The position numbers and the translations under genes were made by a program. A DNA stretch of 33,671 nucleotides from Erysipelotrichaceae bacterium (GTDB taxonomy: Bacteria > Bacillota_I > Bacilli_A > Erysipelotrichales > Coprobacillaceae), in contig JAJQFG010000126.1 of assembly GCA_021201315.1 (NCBI GenBank), positions 1 to 33,671 on the forward strand. The letters run 5' to 3'. Shown piece by piece: positions 1 through 8,682 of the stretch. Under the pieces are notes generated by a model that made no database searches, had not been told where the DNA came from, and worked only from the letters and a program-made list of their open reading frames with translations. Each line of letters begins with the position of its first letter. Within the stretch, counting starts at the first letter, position 1.

Positions 1-84
1 AAAATTTATGAAATGGCTAAATATATAAACTTATAGTTTATAAAAAATAAAAAAAATTTAACTTGACTTGAGGAGGTGCGTACC

Positions 85-1635
85 ATGTTTTATTTAAATG
101 TTAACAAATCACAACGTATGTTAAAAAAGTATTTAAGAAATAAAATATATGTTGATAAAAGCTTGTTGATTGAAGAGATTAACCCATATCTTGATACAGG
201 CGATAATAGTATATGTATAACGCGTCCTCGTCGTTTTGGAAAGACTTACAATGCTAACATGTTAGCTGCTTATTATACGAAAGGGTTTGATTCTAAAGAA
301 CTATTTGATGGTTTAAAAATATCTCAATGTGGTGATTATTTAACACATCTCAATCAATATAATGTTATTTACATTGATTTCAGTAGAGGTGCTGGTCAAA
401 GTGTTTCGTATGATGAATATATATCAACTATAAAAGATAAACTGCAAGAAGATTTAAAATCTCAATATCATATAACCATAGAAAGTTATGATCATGTATA
501 TGACTGGTTTGATAAAACAGATGATTCTTTTATATTCATATTAGATGAATGGGATTCTATTTTTTATAAAGCTTTTATGAGCGAAAAAGATAAAATTGAC
601 TATTTAGAATTCTTAAAAGATTTAGTCAAAGACCAATCATATGTAGTTTTAACTTATATGACAGGAGTACTTCCAATAGCCAAATATTCATCTGGTTCTG
701 CTCTCAATAATTTTAAAGAATTTAATTTTATTAATGATCAAAAATTTGTTGATTATTTTGGATTTAATGAAGATGAAGTAAAAGATTTGTGCACACAATA
801 TCCTGGTATAAAATATGACGAATTGGAATACTGGTATGATGGTTATTATGGAAGAAATGATAAAAAATTATTTAATCCACGTAGCGTATCTAATGCAATG
901 GATAATGGTTATTTAGAGAATTATTGGACTGAAACTGGACCAATGAGTGAGATATCAGATTGTATTAAAAATAATGTAGATGCCGTTAAAAAAGATATCG
1001 TCCAATTAGTATCTGGAATACCTGTCAAGATTAAACTAGAAGGATATTCTGCTACTGATAAGGAATTAAAATCAAGAAATAATATTTTATCAGCTATGGT
1101 TATATTTGGTTTTCTAACGTATCACAATGGCTGTCTTTATATCCCTAATCATGAACTCATGCTCAAATATGAACAAGTATTATCACAAAAGAATATGGGA
1201 GGAGTTTATGATGTAGTTAAACGTAGTGAACAAATATTAGATGCTACACTAAATTTTGAAGAAAATACACTTGCCAAGCTGATTGAAGAATCTCACGATA
1301 AAGAAATAGATTTATTTAGCTACAATGATGAAAATAGTATGGCTTGTTTACTTACATTATGTTATCTTAAAGCCAGAGATGATTATGATATCAAACGTGA
1401 AGATAAAACTGGCAAAGGTAGATGTGATATGATATTTAGACCAATGAATGATGGCCCTGCTATAATTATTGAACTTAAAGTTGATGCTACTCCTGAATCT
1501 GCTATTCAACAAATTATTGATAAAAACTATATGCAAGAAGTAGAAGACTATAATGAAATACTATTAGTTGGTATCAGCTACAATAAGAAAGATAAAATAC
1601 ATAAAGCCAAGATTGAGAAATTCGATGCTAAATAA
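85..1635 (+). CDS. AAA-ATPase-like / PD-(D/E)XK nuclease-like protein
   Basis: A 516-residue protein resembling the abundant family with an N-terminal AAA-ATPase-like domain (Pfam AAA-ATPase_like type) and a C-terminal PD-(D/E)XK nuclease-like domain; its biological role is unknown. A P-loop of the form RPRRFGKT lies at about residues 47-54, a Walker B strand ending LDEWDS at about 153-158, and near the C-terminus D448 followed by the E463-L-K465 pair, the usual nuclease triad. I start at ATG 85 rather than the upstream in-frame GTG at 76, because AGGAGG (71-76) overlaps that GTG and sits 8 bases before the ATG. The stop lies in the loop of a terminator hairpin. Members are often multicopy and patchily distributed, suggesting mobility or defence, but nothing here proves either. 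Family call fairly sure; function not assigned. Confidence 0.8.
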   Translation: MFYLNVNKSQRMLKKYLRNKIYVDKSLLIEEINPYLDTGDNSICITRPRRFGKTYNANMLAAYYTKGFDSKELFDGLKISQCGDYLTHLNQYNVIYIDFSRGAGQSVSYDEYISTIKDKLQEDLKSQYHITIESYDHVYDWFDKTDDSFIFILDEWDSIFYKAFMSEKDKIDYLEFLKDLVKDQSYVVLTYMTGVLPIAKYSSGSALNNFKEFNFINDQKFVDYFGFNEDEVKDLCTQYPGIKYDELEYWYDGYYGRNDKKLFNPRSVSNAMDNGYLENYWTETGPMSEISDCIKNNVDAVKKDIVQLVSGIPVKIKLEGYSATDKELKSRNNILSAMVIFGFLTYHNGCLYIPNHELMLKYEQVLSQKNMGGVYDVVKRSEQILDATLNFEENTLAKLIEESHDKEIDLFSYNDENSMACLLTLCYLKARDDYDIKREDKTGKGRCDMIFRPMNDGPAIIIELKVDATPESAIQQIIDKNYMQEVEDYNEILLVGISYNKKDKIHKAKIEKFDAK

Positions 1636-1651
1636 AGCATCTTTTTCTTTT
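1624..1651 (+). terminator. Intrinsic terminator overlapping the stop of the AAA-ATPase gene
   Basis: A 6-bp stem GATGCT/AGCATC (1624-1629 and 1636-1641) with loop AAATAA is followed by TTTTTCTTTT. The TAA stop at 1633-1635 lies inside the loop. The stem is short, so termination may be partial. Confidence 0.5.
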
Positions 1652-1659
1652 GGTATGAT
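1651..1659 (+). promoter_or_regulatory. Possible extended -10 promoter for GNAT-xpt
   Basis: TGGTATGAT is a TGN extended -10 with five of six matches to TATAAT, directly after the terminator and about 35 bases before the GNAT start. No convincing -35 is seen. A second TGCTAAAAT at 1668-1676 is an alternative, but it would leave almost no leader. Confidence 0.3.
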
Positions 1660-1693
1660 AACGAATATGCTAAAATACTTTCGGGTGATGACT

Positions 1694-2203
1694 ATGATAA
1701 AAGAAATCCATGATATAAAAGAAACTTATAAGTTTTTACAAAAAGCTTTTGATCCATCAGAGTTAAGAGAATATGCATGGATGAAAGCCATATATGATCA
1801 AAACAAATTTAAAATATATGGATATGTAGATAATAATCAATTATTAGGTATTATTACATTATGGGAGTTTAATGATTATGATTATATTGAACATTTCGCA
1901 GTAGATGAAAACTATAGAGGACAAGGTATTGGTTCTCAAATTATTGAGGATATAAAACAATTATGTGATAAACCAATTGTTTTAGAAGTTGAAGAAATTG
2001 TGGATGATATGACAAAAAATAGAGTTCATTTTTATGAAAAACATGGTTTTCAATTAAGTTCCTATCTTTTCATTCAACCACCATTAAGAGAAAATGTCAA
2101 AGATGTCCCATTAATATATATGAGTTATCCTAGATTATTTAATAATGAGATGTATGATAAAATATTTGATGAATTAAAAAATAAAGTATATTCAAGGAGT
2201 TAG
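1694..2203 (+). CDS. GNAT family N-acetyltransferase
   Basis: A 169-residue acetyltransferase-like protein of the GCN5-related (GNAT) fold. The acetyl-CoA pyrophosphate loop is visible as VDENYRGQGIGSQII, the R/Q-x-x-G-x-G/A signature, preceded by the strand carrying IEHFAV; the late HFYEKHGF segment is typical of the C-terminal part of the domain. The substrate cannot be predicted. The open frame extends upstream into the previous gene, but GGTGAT (1684-1689), matching the extended anti-Shine-Dalgarno, favours ATG 1694; ATG 1688 is possible. One base separates its stop from the xpt start, so the two genes are probably co-transcribed and translationally linked. Confidence 0.8.
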   Translation: MIKEIHDIKETYKFLQKAFDPSELREYAWMKAIYDQNKFKIYGYVDNNQLLGIITLWEFNDYDYIEHFAVDENYRGQGIGSQIIEDIKQLCDKPIVLEVEEIVDDMTKNRVHFYEKHGFQLSSYLFIQPPLRENVKDVPLIYMSYPRLFNNEMYDKIFDELKNKVYSRS

Positions 2204-2204
2204 T

Positions 2205-2789
2205 ATGAAAACATTAGAAGAGAAGATAATTAAAGAAGGAGTAGTAAAAAGTGGTGATGTTTTAAAGGTTGATAGTTTTTTGAATCATCAAATTGATGTT
2301 GCCTTTTTAAATGAAATAGGGAAAGAGTTTTATCGTTTGTTTAAAGATGAAGATATTACAAAAATTGTGACTATTGAAGCTAGTGGGATTGGTGTGGCAG
2401 TAATGACAGCCCAATATTTTGATAATGTTAAAGTTATATTTGCGAAAAAAAGCAAGACATCTAATATATCTGATGATGTTTATCATACACATGTATATTC
2501 TTATACGCATCAAATCAATAATGAAGTTATGGTTTCTAAGTCATATTTAAATAAAGATGACAAAATTTTGATTATCGATGATTTTTTAGCAAACGGTGAA
2601 GCTGTAAAAGGATTGATTGATATTGTTAATCAAGCACAAGCTAAGATTGCTGGTATTGGTATTGTGATAGAGAAAGGATATCAAAAGGGTGGAAAATATT
2701 TAAGAGAACAAGGTTACCATGTTGAATCATTAGCGATTGTTGAACAAATGAATGATATTACTGGTGAAATTACTTTTAAAAATGATTGA
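2205..2789 (+). CDS. xpt: Xanthine phosphoribosyltransferase
   Basis: Transfers the phosphoribosyl group from PRPP to xanthine, giving XMP in the cytosolic purine salvage pathway. The 194-residue length matches the family. The early segment LKVDSFLNHQID is nearly the same as in Bacillus subtilis Xpt (from memory). The PRPP-binding loop ILIIDDFLANGEA has its acidic pair at D125-D126, followed by the IAGIGIVIEKGYQ segment. AAGGAG lies just before the ATG. Bacillus xpt is controlled by a guanine riboswitch; here the gene starts one base after the GNAT stop, so there is no room for a leader riboswitch. Control, if any, acts on the GNAT promoter or at another level. Confidence 0.95.
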   Translation: MKTLEEKIIKEGVVKSGDVLKVDSFLNHQIDVAFLNEIGKEFYRLFKDEDITKIVTIEASGIGVAVMTAQYFDNVKVIFAKKSKTSNISDDVYHTHVYSYTHQINNEVMVSKSYLNKDDKILIIDDFLANGEAVKGLIDIVNQAQAKIAGIGIVIEKGYQKGGKYLREQGYHVESLAIVEQMNDITGEITFKND

Positions 2790-2814
2790 ACTAATGACAT
2801 AAATGTTGTATGAT
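2786..2814 (+). promoter_or_regulatory. Sigma-A-like promoter for the aspartate kinase gene
   Basis: TTGAAC (2786-2791), a 17-base spacer, then TATGAT (2809-2814). The -35 overlaps the xpt stop codon. Spacing is ideal, with four of six and five of six consensus matches. The leader before ATG 2841 is about 20 bases, too short for a lysine riboswitch. Confidence 0.5.
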
Positions 2815-2840
2815 TCTAATACATTAACGGAGGGAGATTT

Positions 2841-4157
2841 ATGAGTAAAGTTGTTAAATTTGGAGGTACATCTTTAGCTGATGCGGGACAATTTAAAAAA
2901 GTATATGATATTATTAAAAGTGATCCTGAGCGTATCTATGTTGTACCAAGTGCACCAGGAAAAAGTTTTAAAGATGATATAAAAGTAACAGATTTATTAT
3001 ATAAAGCTTATAATGCTAATACTGAATCAGAAATGCATATGGTTTTTGCACAAATTAAAGAAAGATTTACTGATATTATTGAAGGTTTAGGATTAGATTT
3101 TTCTTTAGATGAAGATTTTGAAATTATGCGTAAAGATTTTGAAAATCAAATTGGTGAAGATTATGCAGCTAGTCGTGGTGAATATCTTAATGGTAAATTA
3201 TTAGCTTATTATTTAGGTTATGAATTTATTGATGCTAAGGATGTTATTTTTATTGATGAGCATGGTAATTATGATATATCTAAGACAGAACGCCATCTTA
3301 CTAGAAAATTGAAATCAGTTAAAAATGCTGTTATACCAGGATTCTATGGATCATTAAATGATCGCAGTGGTAAAATTAAAGTGTTTACTAGAGGTGGTAG
3401 TGATGTGACTGGCTCTATAGTTGCTAAGTATGGAAAAGTTGATGTTTATGAAAACTGGACGGATGTGTCAGGATTTTTGATTGTTGATCCAAAGATTGTT
3501 AAAAATCCTTCAGTGATTGAAACAATTACTTATGGAGAACTTCGAGAATTAGCTTATATGGGTGCTTCTGTTTTACATGAGAATTCTATTTTCCCTGTCA
3601 AAAATGAAGGTATTCCGATTAATATTAAAAACACCAATCATCCCGAAGATCCAGGAACAATGATTGTAGAAAGTACTTGTCATAAACCATCACATGTGAT
3701 TACAGGTATTGCTGGTAAAAAAGGATTTGCTACAGTAACTATTGAAAAAGAAATGATGAACTCTGAAATTGGTTTTGGTAGAAGAGTTTTACAAGTATTT
3801 GAAGACTATAATTTGTCTTTTGAACATATGCCTTCAGGCATTGATACCATGACTATTGTCCTTAATACTGATGATTTTATTGATAAGGAACAAAATGTTA
3901 TTGCAGGTATTCATAGGGCTGTACAACCTGATTCCATTGTATTAGAATCTGATTTAGCTTTAATTGCAGTTGTTGGTAGAGGTATGAAAGCCAGTCGTGG
4001 TATTGCTGCTAGAGTATTTACAGCTTTAGCTAATAAAAAGATTAATATTAAGATGATTGATCAAGGTTCTAGTGAATTGAATATCATTATTGGTGTTAGA
4101 AATGTGTATTTTGAGGATGCTATTAGAGCTATCTATAATGAATTTTTTAATGATTAA
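2841..4157 (+). CDS. Aspartate kinase (monofunctional, YclM/ThrD-like)
   Basis: Phosphorylates aspartate with ATP, the first step to lysine, threonine and methionine (and, in spore-formers, dipicolinate). The 438-residue protein starts with the amino-acid-kinase signature KFGGTS (residues 6-11), has the FTRGGSD and YENWTDV substrate segments, then IGFGRR and the two C-terminal ACT regulatory domains ending near INIKMIDQGSSE. Layout and motifs are closest, from memory, to B. subtilis YclM (ThrD), the threonine-sensitive type, rather than to DapG or LysC. It has its own promoter, a strong GGAGGGAG ribosome site and its own terminator, so it is a single-gene unit; no other pathway genes are nearby. 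Feedback specificity is inferred from similarity only. Confidence 0.92.
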   Translation: MSKVVKFGGTSLADAGQFKKVYDIIKSDPERIYVVPSAPGKSFKDDIKVTDLLYKAYNANTESEMHMVFAQIKERFTDIIEGLGLDFSLDEDFEIMRKDFENQIGEDYAASRGEYLNGKLLAYYLGYEFIDAKDVIFIDEHGNYDISKTERHLTRKLKSVKNAVIPGFYGSLNDRSGKIKVFTRGGSDVTGSIVAKYGKVDVYENWTDVSGFLIVDPKIVKNPSVIETITYGELRELAYMGASVLHENSIFPVKNEGIPINIKNTNHPEDPGTMIVESTCHKPSHVITGIAGKKGFATVTIEKEMMNSEIGFGRRVLQVFEDYNLSFEHMPSGIDTMTIVLNTDDFIDKEQNVIAGIHRAVQPDSIVLESDLALIAVVGRGMKASRGIAARVFTALANKKINIKMIDQGSSELNIIIGVRNVYFEDAIRAIYNEFFND

Positions 4158-4178
4158 GCAAGATTTTCTTGCTTTTTT
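4156..4178 (+). terminator. Intrinsic terminator after aspartate kinase
   Basis: Perfect 8-bp stem AAGCAAGA/TCTTGCTT (4156-4163 and 4167-4174), TTT loop, then a six-T run ending at 4178. The last two bases of the TAA stop form the base of the stem. Confidence 0.85.
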
Positions 4179-4195
4179 CTTGTAAAGGAGACGAC

Positions 4196-5158
4196 ATGAA
4201 AGTATTAAATATTTCACCTTTAAAAAATGAAGAATTAAAGAAAATAGAAGAACAATGTCCAGAATTTGATTTTATCACTATGAAAAGTAAAAATGTCACT
4301 CAAGATATCATTGATAGTGTTGATATTGTTGTTGGTAATCCTGATACAAAGTTGAATCTCAAACATCTTAAAGCAATATTACTATGTAGTGCTGGCAGTG
4401 ATCAATATATTAAAGATAATATTTTAAGTTCTAATACTATTTTAACCAATGCCTCAGGCACCTATGGTAAAGCGATAGCCGAACATATTATTGGCATGAT
4501 ACTTGCGATAGATAAGAATTTTATAGGTTATATGAAAAACAAAAATCACCATCAATGGCAAATGATTTATGGTGGTAAGGAAATTTATCATAATACAGTA
4601 TTAATTGTAGGACTTGGTGATTTAGGTTATGAAACAGCGAAGCGTTTAAAAGCATTTGATTGTCATATTATTGGTGTCAAAAGAAGAGTATGTGATTCTT
4701 TAAAATATGTTGATGAGATTGTAACAACCAATTATATCAACGAAGTATTACCAAAAGCTGACTTTGTGATATTAACATTACCTCAAAATCAATCTACTTA
4801 TCATATAATGAATGAGGAAAGATTGCGTTTAATGAAAAAAGATAGCGTTCTAATTAATGCAGGCAGAGGAAGTGCTATTGATACATCAGCTTTAAAGAAA
4901 GTATTGGATGATGGCTATTTTTATGGCGTTGGGTTAGATGTGGTTGAAGAAGAACCGTTGGATAAATATGATACTTTATGGGATTATGATAATGTTTTGA
5001 TGACGCCACATGTTTCTGGAGGCTATGAATGGGATAGTTGTAGGGAATATTTTGTAAATTTAACCATTAGGAATTTGCATCACTTATTAAATAATGAAAC
5101 ATTAGAAAATATTGTTGATAAAGATACAGGCTATCGAGAAAAGGTTATATTAAAATAG
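4196..5158 (+). CDS. D-2-hydroxyacid dehydrogenase family protein
   Basis: An NAD(P)-dependent oxidoreductase of the D-isomer-specific 2-hydroxyacid dehydrogenase family, interconverting a 2-keto acid and a D-2-hydroxy acid; the substrate is not predictable. The 320-residue protein has the Rossmann motif GLGDLG from residue 139 and the catalytic trio R224 (in NAGRGS), E253 (before the Pro of EEEP) and H272 (in TPHVSGG), so it looks active. The domain order (split substrate domain around the central cofactor domain) and length are normal. The start is ATG 4196, 6 bases after AAAGGAG; an in-frame upstream extension would begin inside the preceding terminator. It is followed 8 bases later by the ABC exporter genes and may be transcribed with them. 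Confidence 0.88.
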   Translation: MKVLNISPLKNEELKKIEEQCPEFDFITMKSKNVTQDIIDSVDIVVGNPDTKLNLKHLKAILLCSAGSDQYIKDNILSSNTILTNASGTYGKAIAEHIIGMILAIDKNFIGYMKNKNHHQWQMIYGGKEIYHNTVLIVGLGDLGYETAKRLKAFDCHIIGVKRRVCDSLKYVDEIVTTNYINEVLPKADFVILTLPQNQSTYHIMNEERLRLMKKDSVLINAGRGSAIDTSALKKVLDDGYFYGVGLDVVEEEPLDKYDTLWDYDNVLMTPHVSGGYEWDSCREYFVNLTIRNLHHLLNNETLENIVDKDTGYREKVILK

Positions 5159-5166
5159 GAGTTTTT

Positions 5167-6894
5167 ATGAAGTTAATCATAAATTATTTAAAACATTATA
5201 AAAAATGGTTATTCATGGATATGATATCTGTTTTAGGCTTTGCCTTAGTGGAATTAGGTTTACCAACAATTATATCAAATATGATTGATGGTGGTATTAC
5301 TAATAATGATATTCATTATCTTTATCAAATGTGGGCATTAGCCATAATCATAGCTATTATAGGTGTTTTAGGAACAATTTCTTTAGGCTATTGCAGTGCG
5401 CGTATTTCGACATCAATTACACGTGACATTCGTAATGATATATTCTCTAAAGTTCAGAGCTTTTCACCAGCTGAATTTGATAAATTTGGCATATCATCTC
5501 TTATTACTCGAACCAATAATGATGCTTATCAAATACAATTATTTGTTAATACATTATTAAGAACAGCATTATTGACTCCAGTCATGGTTATTGTGAGCTT
5601 TGCTTTGACATTTACAACATCTTTAGATTTATCCATGATTATTGTCGCAACCCTACCTATAATCATTATTGGAGTCATTGCCATTGCTAAAGTATCACAA
5701 CCACTATCATTACATCAACAATCATCATTAGATGCTCTCAATCGTATTTCCAGAGAAAATCTCACTGGTTTAAAAATCATTCGTGCCTTTAATAACGATG
5801 CTTATGAACAAACCCGTTTTAATGAAACTAATGATGACTATACCAAATATACGAAAAAAATCTTTCGTTTAATGACATTATCTCAACCGATATTCTGGTT
5901 ATTTATGAACATTATCATTATGATCATCTATTATATATCAGCAACCATGATTGATGCCAACACCCTTCAAGTAGGTAAAGTTGTTGCTTTTCAGGATTAT
6001 GTTTTTCATGCCATGTATTCGATGATGCTATTTTGTACTGTCTTTATGATGTATCCTCGTGCGAATGTTTCAGCCAAACGTATTATGGCAGTATTAAATA
6101 CTTCCAATAGTATGATTGATGATGGTAAAGATATCGATAATAGTGATCATTGTTCTATTATTTTTGATCATGTGTGTTTTGCTTATCCTAATAGTACTGA
6201 TTATGTTTTAAAAGATATCTCTTTTAAAGCTCAAGCAGGCGAAACGATTGCCTTTATTGGCTCAACAGGTTCAGGTAAAAGCACGCTTATTAATCTCATA
6301 CCACGTTTTTATAATATAACAAGTGGAAATATTTATATTGATGATATGAATATTAATGAATATAGTATGACATCTTTACGTCAAAAAATAGGTTTTGTAC
6401 CTCAAAAAGCTACATTATTTACAGGAAGTATTGCTGATAATATGAAGTATGGTAAACATGATGCTAATGATGAAGAATTAATGCATGCTGCCAAGATTTC
6501 TCAAAGTTTAGATTTCATTATGGAAAAAGAAAATGGCTTTGATGAACAAATCAGTGAAAATGCTACTAATATATCAGGTGGACAACGTCAACGTTTATCC
6601 ATTGCTCGTGCCATTATTAAGAAGCCTGAAATTTATATTTTCGATGATTCTTTTTCAGCCTTAGATTTTAAAACTGATGCTGCTTTACGTCTTGCATTAA
6701 AACAAGAAACAAAACAAGCTATTGTTATGATTGTAGCACAGCGTATTTCTACGATTATGGATGCATCTAAAATTATTGTTTTAAACGAAGGTCAAATTGT
6801 AGGTATGGGGACTCATCAACAATTATTAAAAAATTGTGATATTTATCAACAAATAGCTTATTCACAATTAAGTGAGGAGGAGTTATATGGATAA
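5167..6894 (+). CDS. ABC exporter subunit with degenerate catalytic site (YheI/TM287-like)
   Basis: Half-transporter of 575 residues: an N-terminal six-helix exporter membrane domain (about 1-300), then a nucleotide-binding domain. Walker A GSTGSGKST begins at G365 and the signature is canonical ISGGQRQ (469-475). Walker B reads IFDDS, with D494 where the catalytic glutamate normally sits, and the switch histidine is replaced by Gln (VAQRIS). These two changes are the known mark of the degenerate-site subunit in heterodimeric exporters such as TM287/288 or BmrCD, so it should work only with the next gene product. It overlaps that gene by 8 bases. Likely role: export of drugs, lipids or peptides across the membrane; the substrate cannot be read from sequence. 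Confidence 0.9.
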   Translation: MKLIINYLKHYKKWLFMDMISVLGFALVELGLPTIISNMIDGGITNNDIHYLYQMWALAIIIAIIGVLGTISLGYCSARISTSITRDIRNDIFSKVQSFSPAEFDKFGISSLITRTNNDAYQIQLFVNTLLRTALLTPVMVIVSFALTFTTSLDLSMIIVATLPIIIIGVIAIAKVSQPLSLHQQSSLDALNRISRENLTGLKIIRAFNNDAYEQTRFNETNDDYTKYTKKIFRLMTLSQPIFWLFMNIIIMIIYYISATMIDANTLQVGKVVAFQDYVFHAMYSMMLFCTVFMMYPRANVSAKRIMAVLNTSNSMIDDGKDIDNSDHCSIIFDHVCFAYPNSTDYVLKDISFKAQAGETIAFIGSTGSGKSTLINLIPRFYNITSGNIYIDDMNINEYSMTSLRQKIGFVPQKATLFTGSIADNMKYGKHDANDEELMHAAKISQSLDFIMEKENGFDEQISENATNISGGQRQRLSIARAIIKKPEIYIFDDSFSALDFKTDAALRLALKQETKQAIVMIVAQRISTIMDASKIIVLNEGQIVGMGTHQQLLKNCDIYQQIAYSQLSEEELYG

Positions 6895-8641
6895 TATCAA
6901 ACAACTATGGCAATTTTTAAAACCTTATAAATGGTATTTTTTTACAGCTATACTTATGATTATTACAACTTGTTTTGCACTGTCTATTTCACCAAACTTT
7001 GAAGGTGACTTAACTTCATTACTCATGGCTAATGCCACAGATATTATCAATGGTGTAGAAAATGCTCGTGTTGATTTTGAGGCTTTCTTTGATATCGTAA
7101 AAATACTCATGGGTATCTATATCCTAAAAACCATTTCTCAATCCATCACAACAATTACTTTAACCCATTCGATTCAATCAGCCATGCATGATTTAAGAAA
7201 TGAACTATTAGAAAAAGTAAGAAAACTACCTGTTTCTTACTTTGATAAACACCAATATGGTGACGTCTTAAGTTATATAACCAATGATGTAGATACATTA
7301 TCTACAGCTTTACAACAAACCCTTTCTGAACTTATTCGCGGCTCTTTGATGCTTATTCTAGGTATTATTATGATGCTACGTATTAATGTAACGATGACAT
7401 TACTGGTGTTATTAATTATACCTTTAGGTTTAATCATAACTCGTATTGATATCCATTTTTCTCAAGCTAAATTTGATGCCCAACAAGAAAAATTAGCTGA
7501 GCTTAATGCTACAATTACAGAAATGTATACAGGTTACAAGGAAATCATGTTGTTTAATAAGCAGGAAAGTGCTATTCACCAATTTGAATCCATTAATGAA
7601 GAATTAAGAGAGAATGCTTTTATGGCTCAATTTCTTTCATCAATTATTTCTCCATGTATTTCACTTATTACATATATTATTATAGGGAGTATTGGTTTTA
7701 TGGGATGTATGAATGTGCTGAAAGGTACCATGCTTGTAGGAGAATTACAGGCTTTTATTCGTTATATCTGGAATGTTAATGATCCAATATCACAAGTCAG
7801 TCAATTATCTTCACAAATTCAATCGGCCTTTGCTGCCATGCATAGAATTGTGACATTATTAAATGAGAATGAAGAATGCGATTTAATTGAATCCAAGGAT
7901 ATATCTATTAAACAAAGTGTTGATTTTCATGATTTATGTTTTGGTTATAATGATACGGAAATTATTCATCATCTTGATTTGCATATAAAAAGTGGACAAA
8001 TGGTTGCAATAGTAGGGCCAACAGGAAGTGGTAAGACTACATTAATTAGTTTATTATTACGTTTTTATGATCCTACGAGTGGTTCTATTACAATTGATGG
8101 TGTAGATATTAAGGATATGACTAGAGAAGATTTAAGAAAAATGTTTGGCTTAGTTTTACAGGAAACCTGGTTATTTTATGGCAGTATTTATGATAATATT
8201 CATTATGGCCGTTTAGACGCTTCTAAGGATGAAGTCTTACAAGCTGCCAAAGATGCCAATATCGATTCATTTATTCATACGCTACCTCAAGGATATGATA
8301 CAATCATCAATGAAGAAGCCAATAATATCTCCCAAGGTGAAAAGCAGCTTTTAACCATAGCACGAGCTATTTTAAAAGATCCCCAAATTCTTATATTAGA
8401 TGAAGCTACCTCATCAGTGGATACCCGTTTAGAACAAATGCTTCAAAAAGCTATGAACAATGTTCTAAAAAATCGTACCAGCTTTGTGATAGCCCATCGT
8501 TTATCAACTATCAAAAATGCTGATCTTATTGTTGTTATTCATAATGGTAAGCTTATTGAACAAGGAACCCATGAAGAATTGATGAACAAGAACGGATTCT
8601 ACACCCAACTCTACAATGCACAATTTGAAGATTGTCTGTAA
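6887..8641 (+). CDS. ABC exporter subunit, catalytically competent partner (YheH/TM288-like)
   Basis: A 584-residue half-transporter with an N-terminal membrane domain (about 1-320) containing an extra extracellular stretch after the first helix (about residues 35-65), then an ATPase domain. Walker A GPTGSGKT starts at G377; Walker B LDE carries D505 and the catalytic E506; the switch histidine is H537. Its signature ISQGEKQ has Gln483 in place of the first Gly, the TM288-type variant that pairs with the degenerate site of the partner. Thus the two genes supply one competent and one impaired ATP site. The start is ATG 6887, 6 bases after GAGGAGG (6874-6880); the in-frame GTG at 6872 overlaps this ribosome site and is rejected. 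Translation is coupled to the upstream subunit. Confidence 0.9.
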   Translation: MDNIKQLWQFLKPYKWYFFTAILMIITTCFALSISPNFEGDLTSLLMANATDIINGVENARVDFEAFFDIVKILMGIYILKTISQSITTITLTHSIQSAMHDLRNELLEKVRKLPVSYFDKHQYGDVLSYITNDVDTLSTALQQTLSELIRGSLMLILGIIMMLRINVTMTLLVLLIIPLGLIITRIDIHFSQAKFDAQQEKLAELNATITEMYTGYKEIMLFNKQESAIHQFESINEELRENAFMAQFLSSIISPCISLITYIIIGSIGFMGCMNVLKGTMLVGELQAFIRYIWNVNDPISQVSQLSSQIQSAFAAMHRIVTLLNENEECDLIESKDISIKQSVDFHDLCFGYNDTEIIHHLDLHIKSGQMVAIVGPTGSGKTTLISLLLRFYDPTSGSITIDGVDIKDMTREDLRKMFGLVLQETWLFYGSIYDNIHYGRLDASKDEVLQAAKDANIDSFIHTLPQGYDTIINEEANNISQGEKQLLTIARAILKDPQILILDEATSSVDTRLEQMLQKAMNNVLKNRTSFVIAHRLSTIKNADLIVVIHNGKLIEQGTHEELMNKNGFYTQLYNAQFEDCL

Positions 8642-8666
8642 TAAAAATAGAATTTTGTCATATAGT
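8639..8666 (+). promoter_or_regulatory. Weak candidate sigma-E-type promoter for cotE-like gene
   Basis: TAATAAA (8639-8645), 13 bases, then CATATAGT (8659-8666), resembling the mother-cell sigma-E pattern (roughly KMATATT, 14-15 bases, CATACAMT, from memory). The spacer is one base short and the -35 match is partial. B. subtilis cotE also has a sigma-E promoter, which supports the idea only by analogy. Confidence 0.25.
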
Positions 8667-8682
8667 ATATTGAGGTGGAACA

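Noticed and set aside
24-42. AT-rich inverted repeat TATAAACT/AGTTTATA before the first gene as a terminator
   Set aside because: It is followed by an A-run, not a T-run, and could arise by chance in such AT-rich sequence.
76-84. GTG start at 76 for the AAA-ATPase gene
   Set aside because: It overlaps the AGGAGG ribosome site; ATG 85 has correct spacing.
2100-2204. Guanine riboswitch before xpt
   Set aside because: xpt begins one base after the GNAT stop; the upstream sequence is coding and there is no room for an aptamer.
2790-2840. Lysine riboswitch or T-box before aspartate kinase
   Set aside because: The gap is only 51 bases and contains a promoter; such leaders need well over 150 bases.
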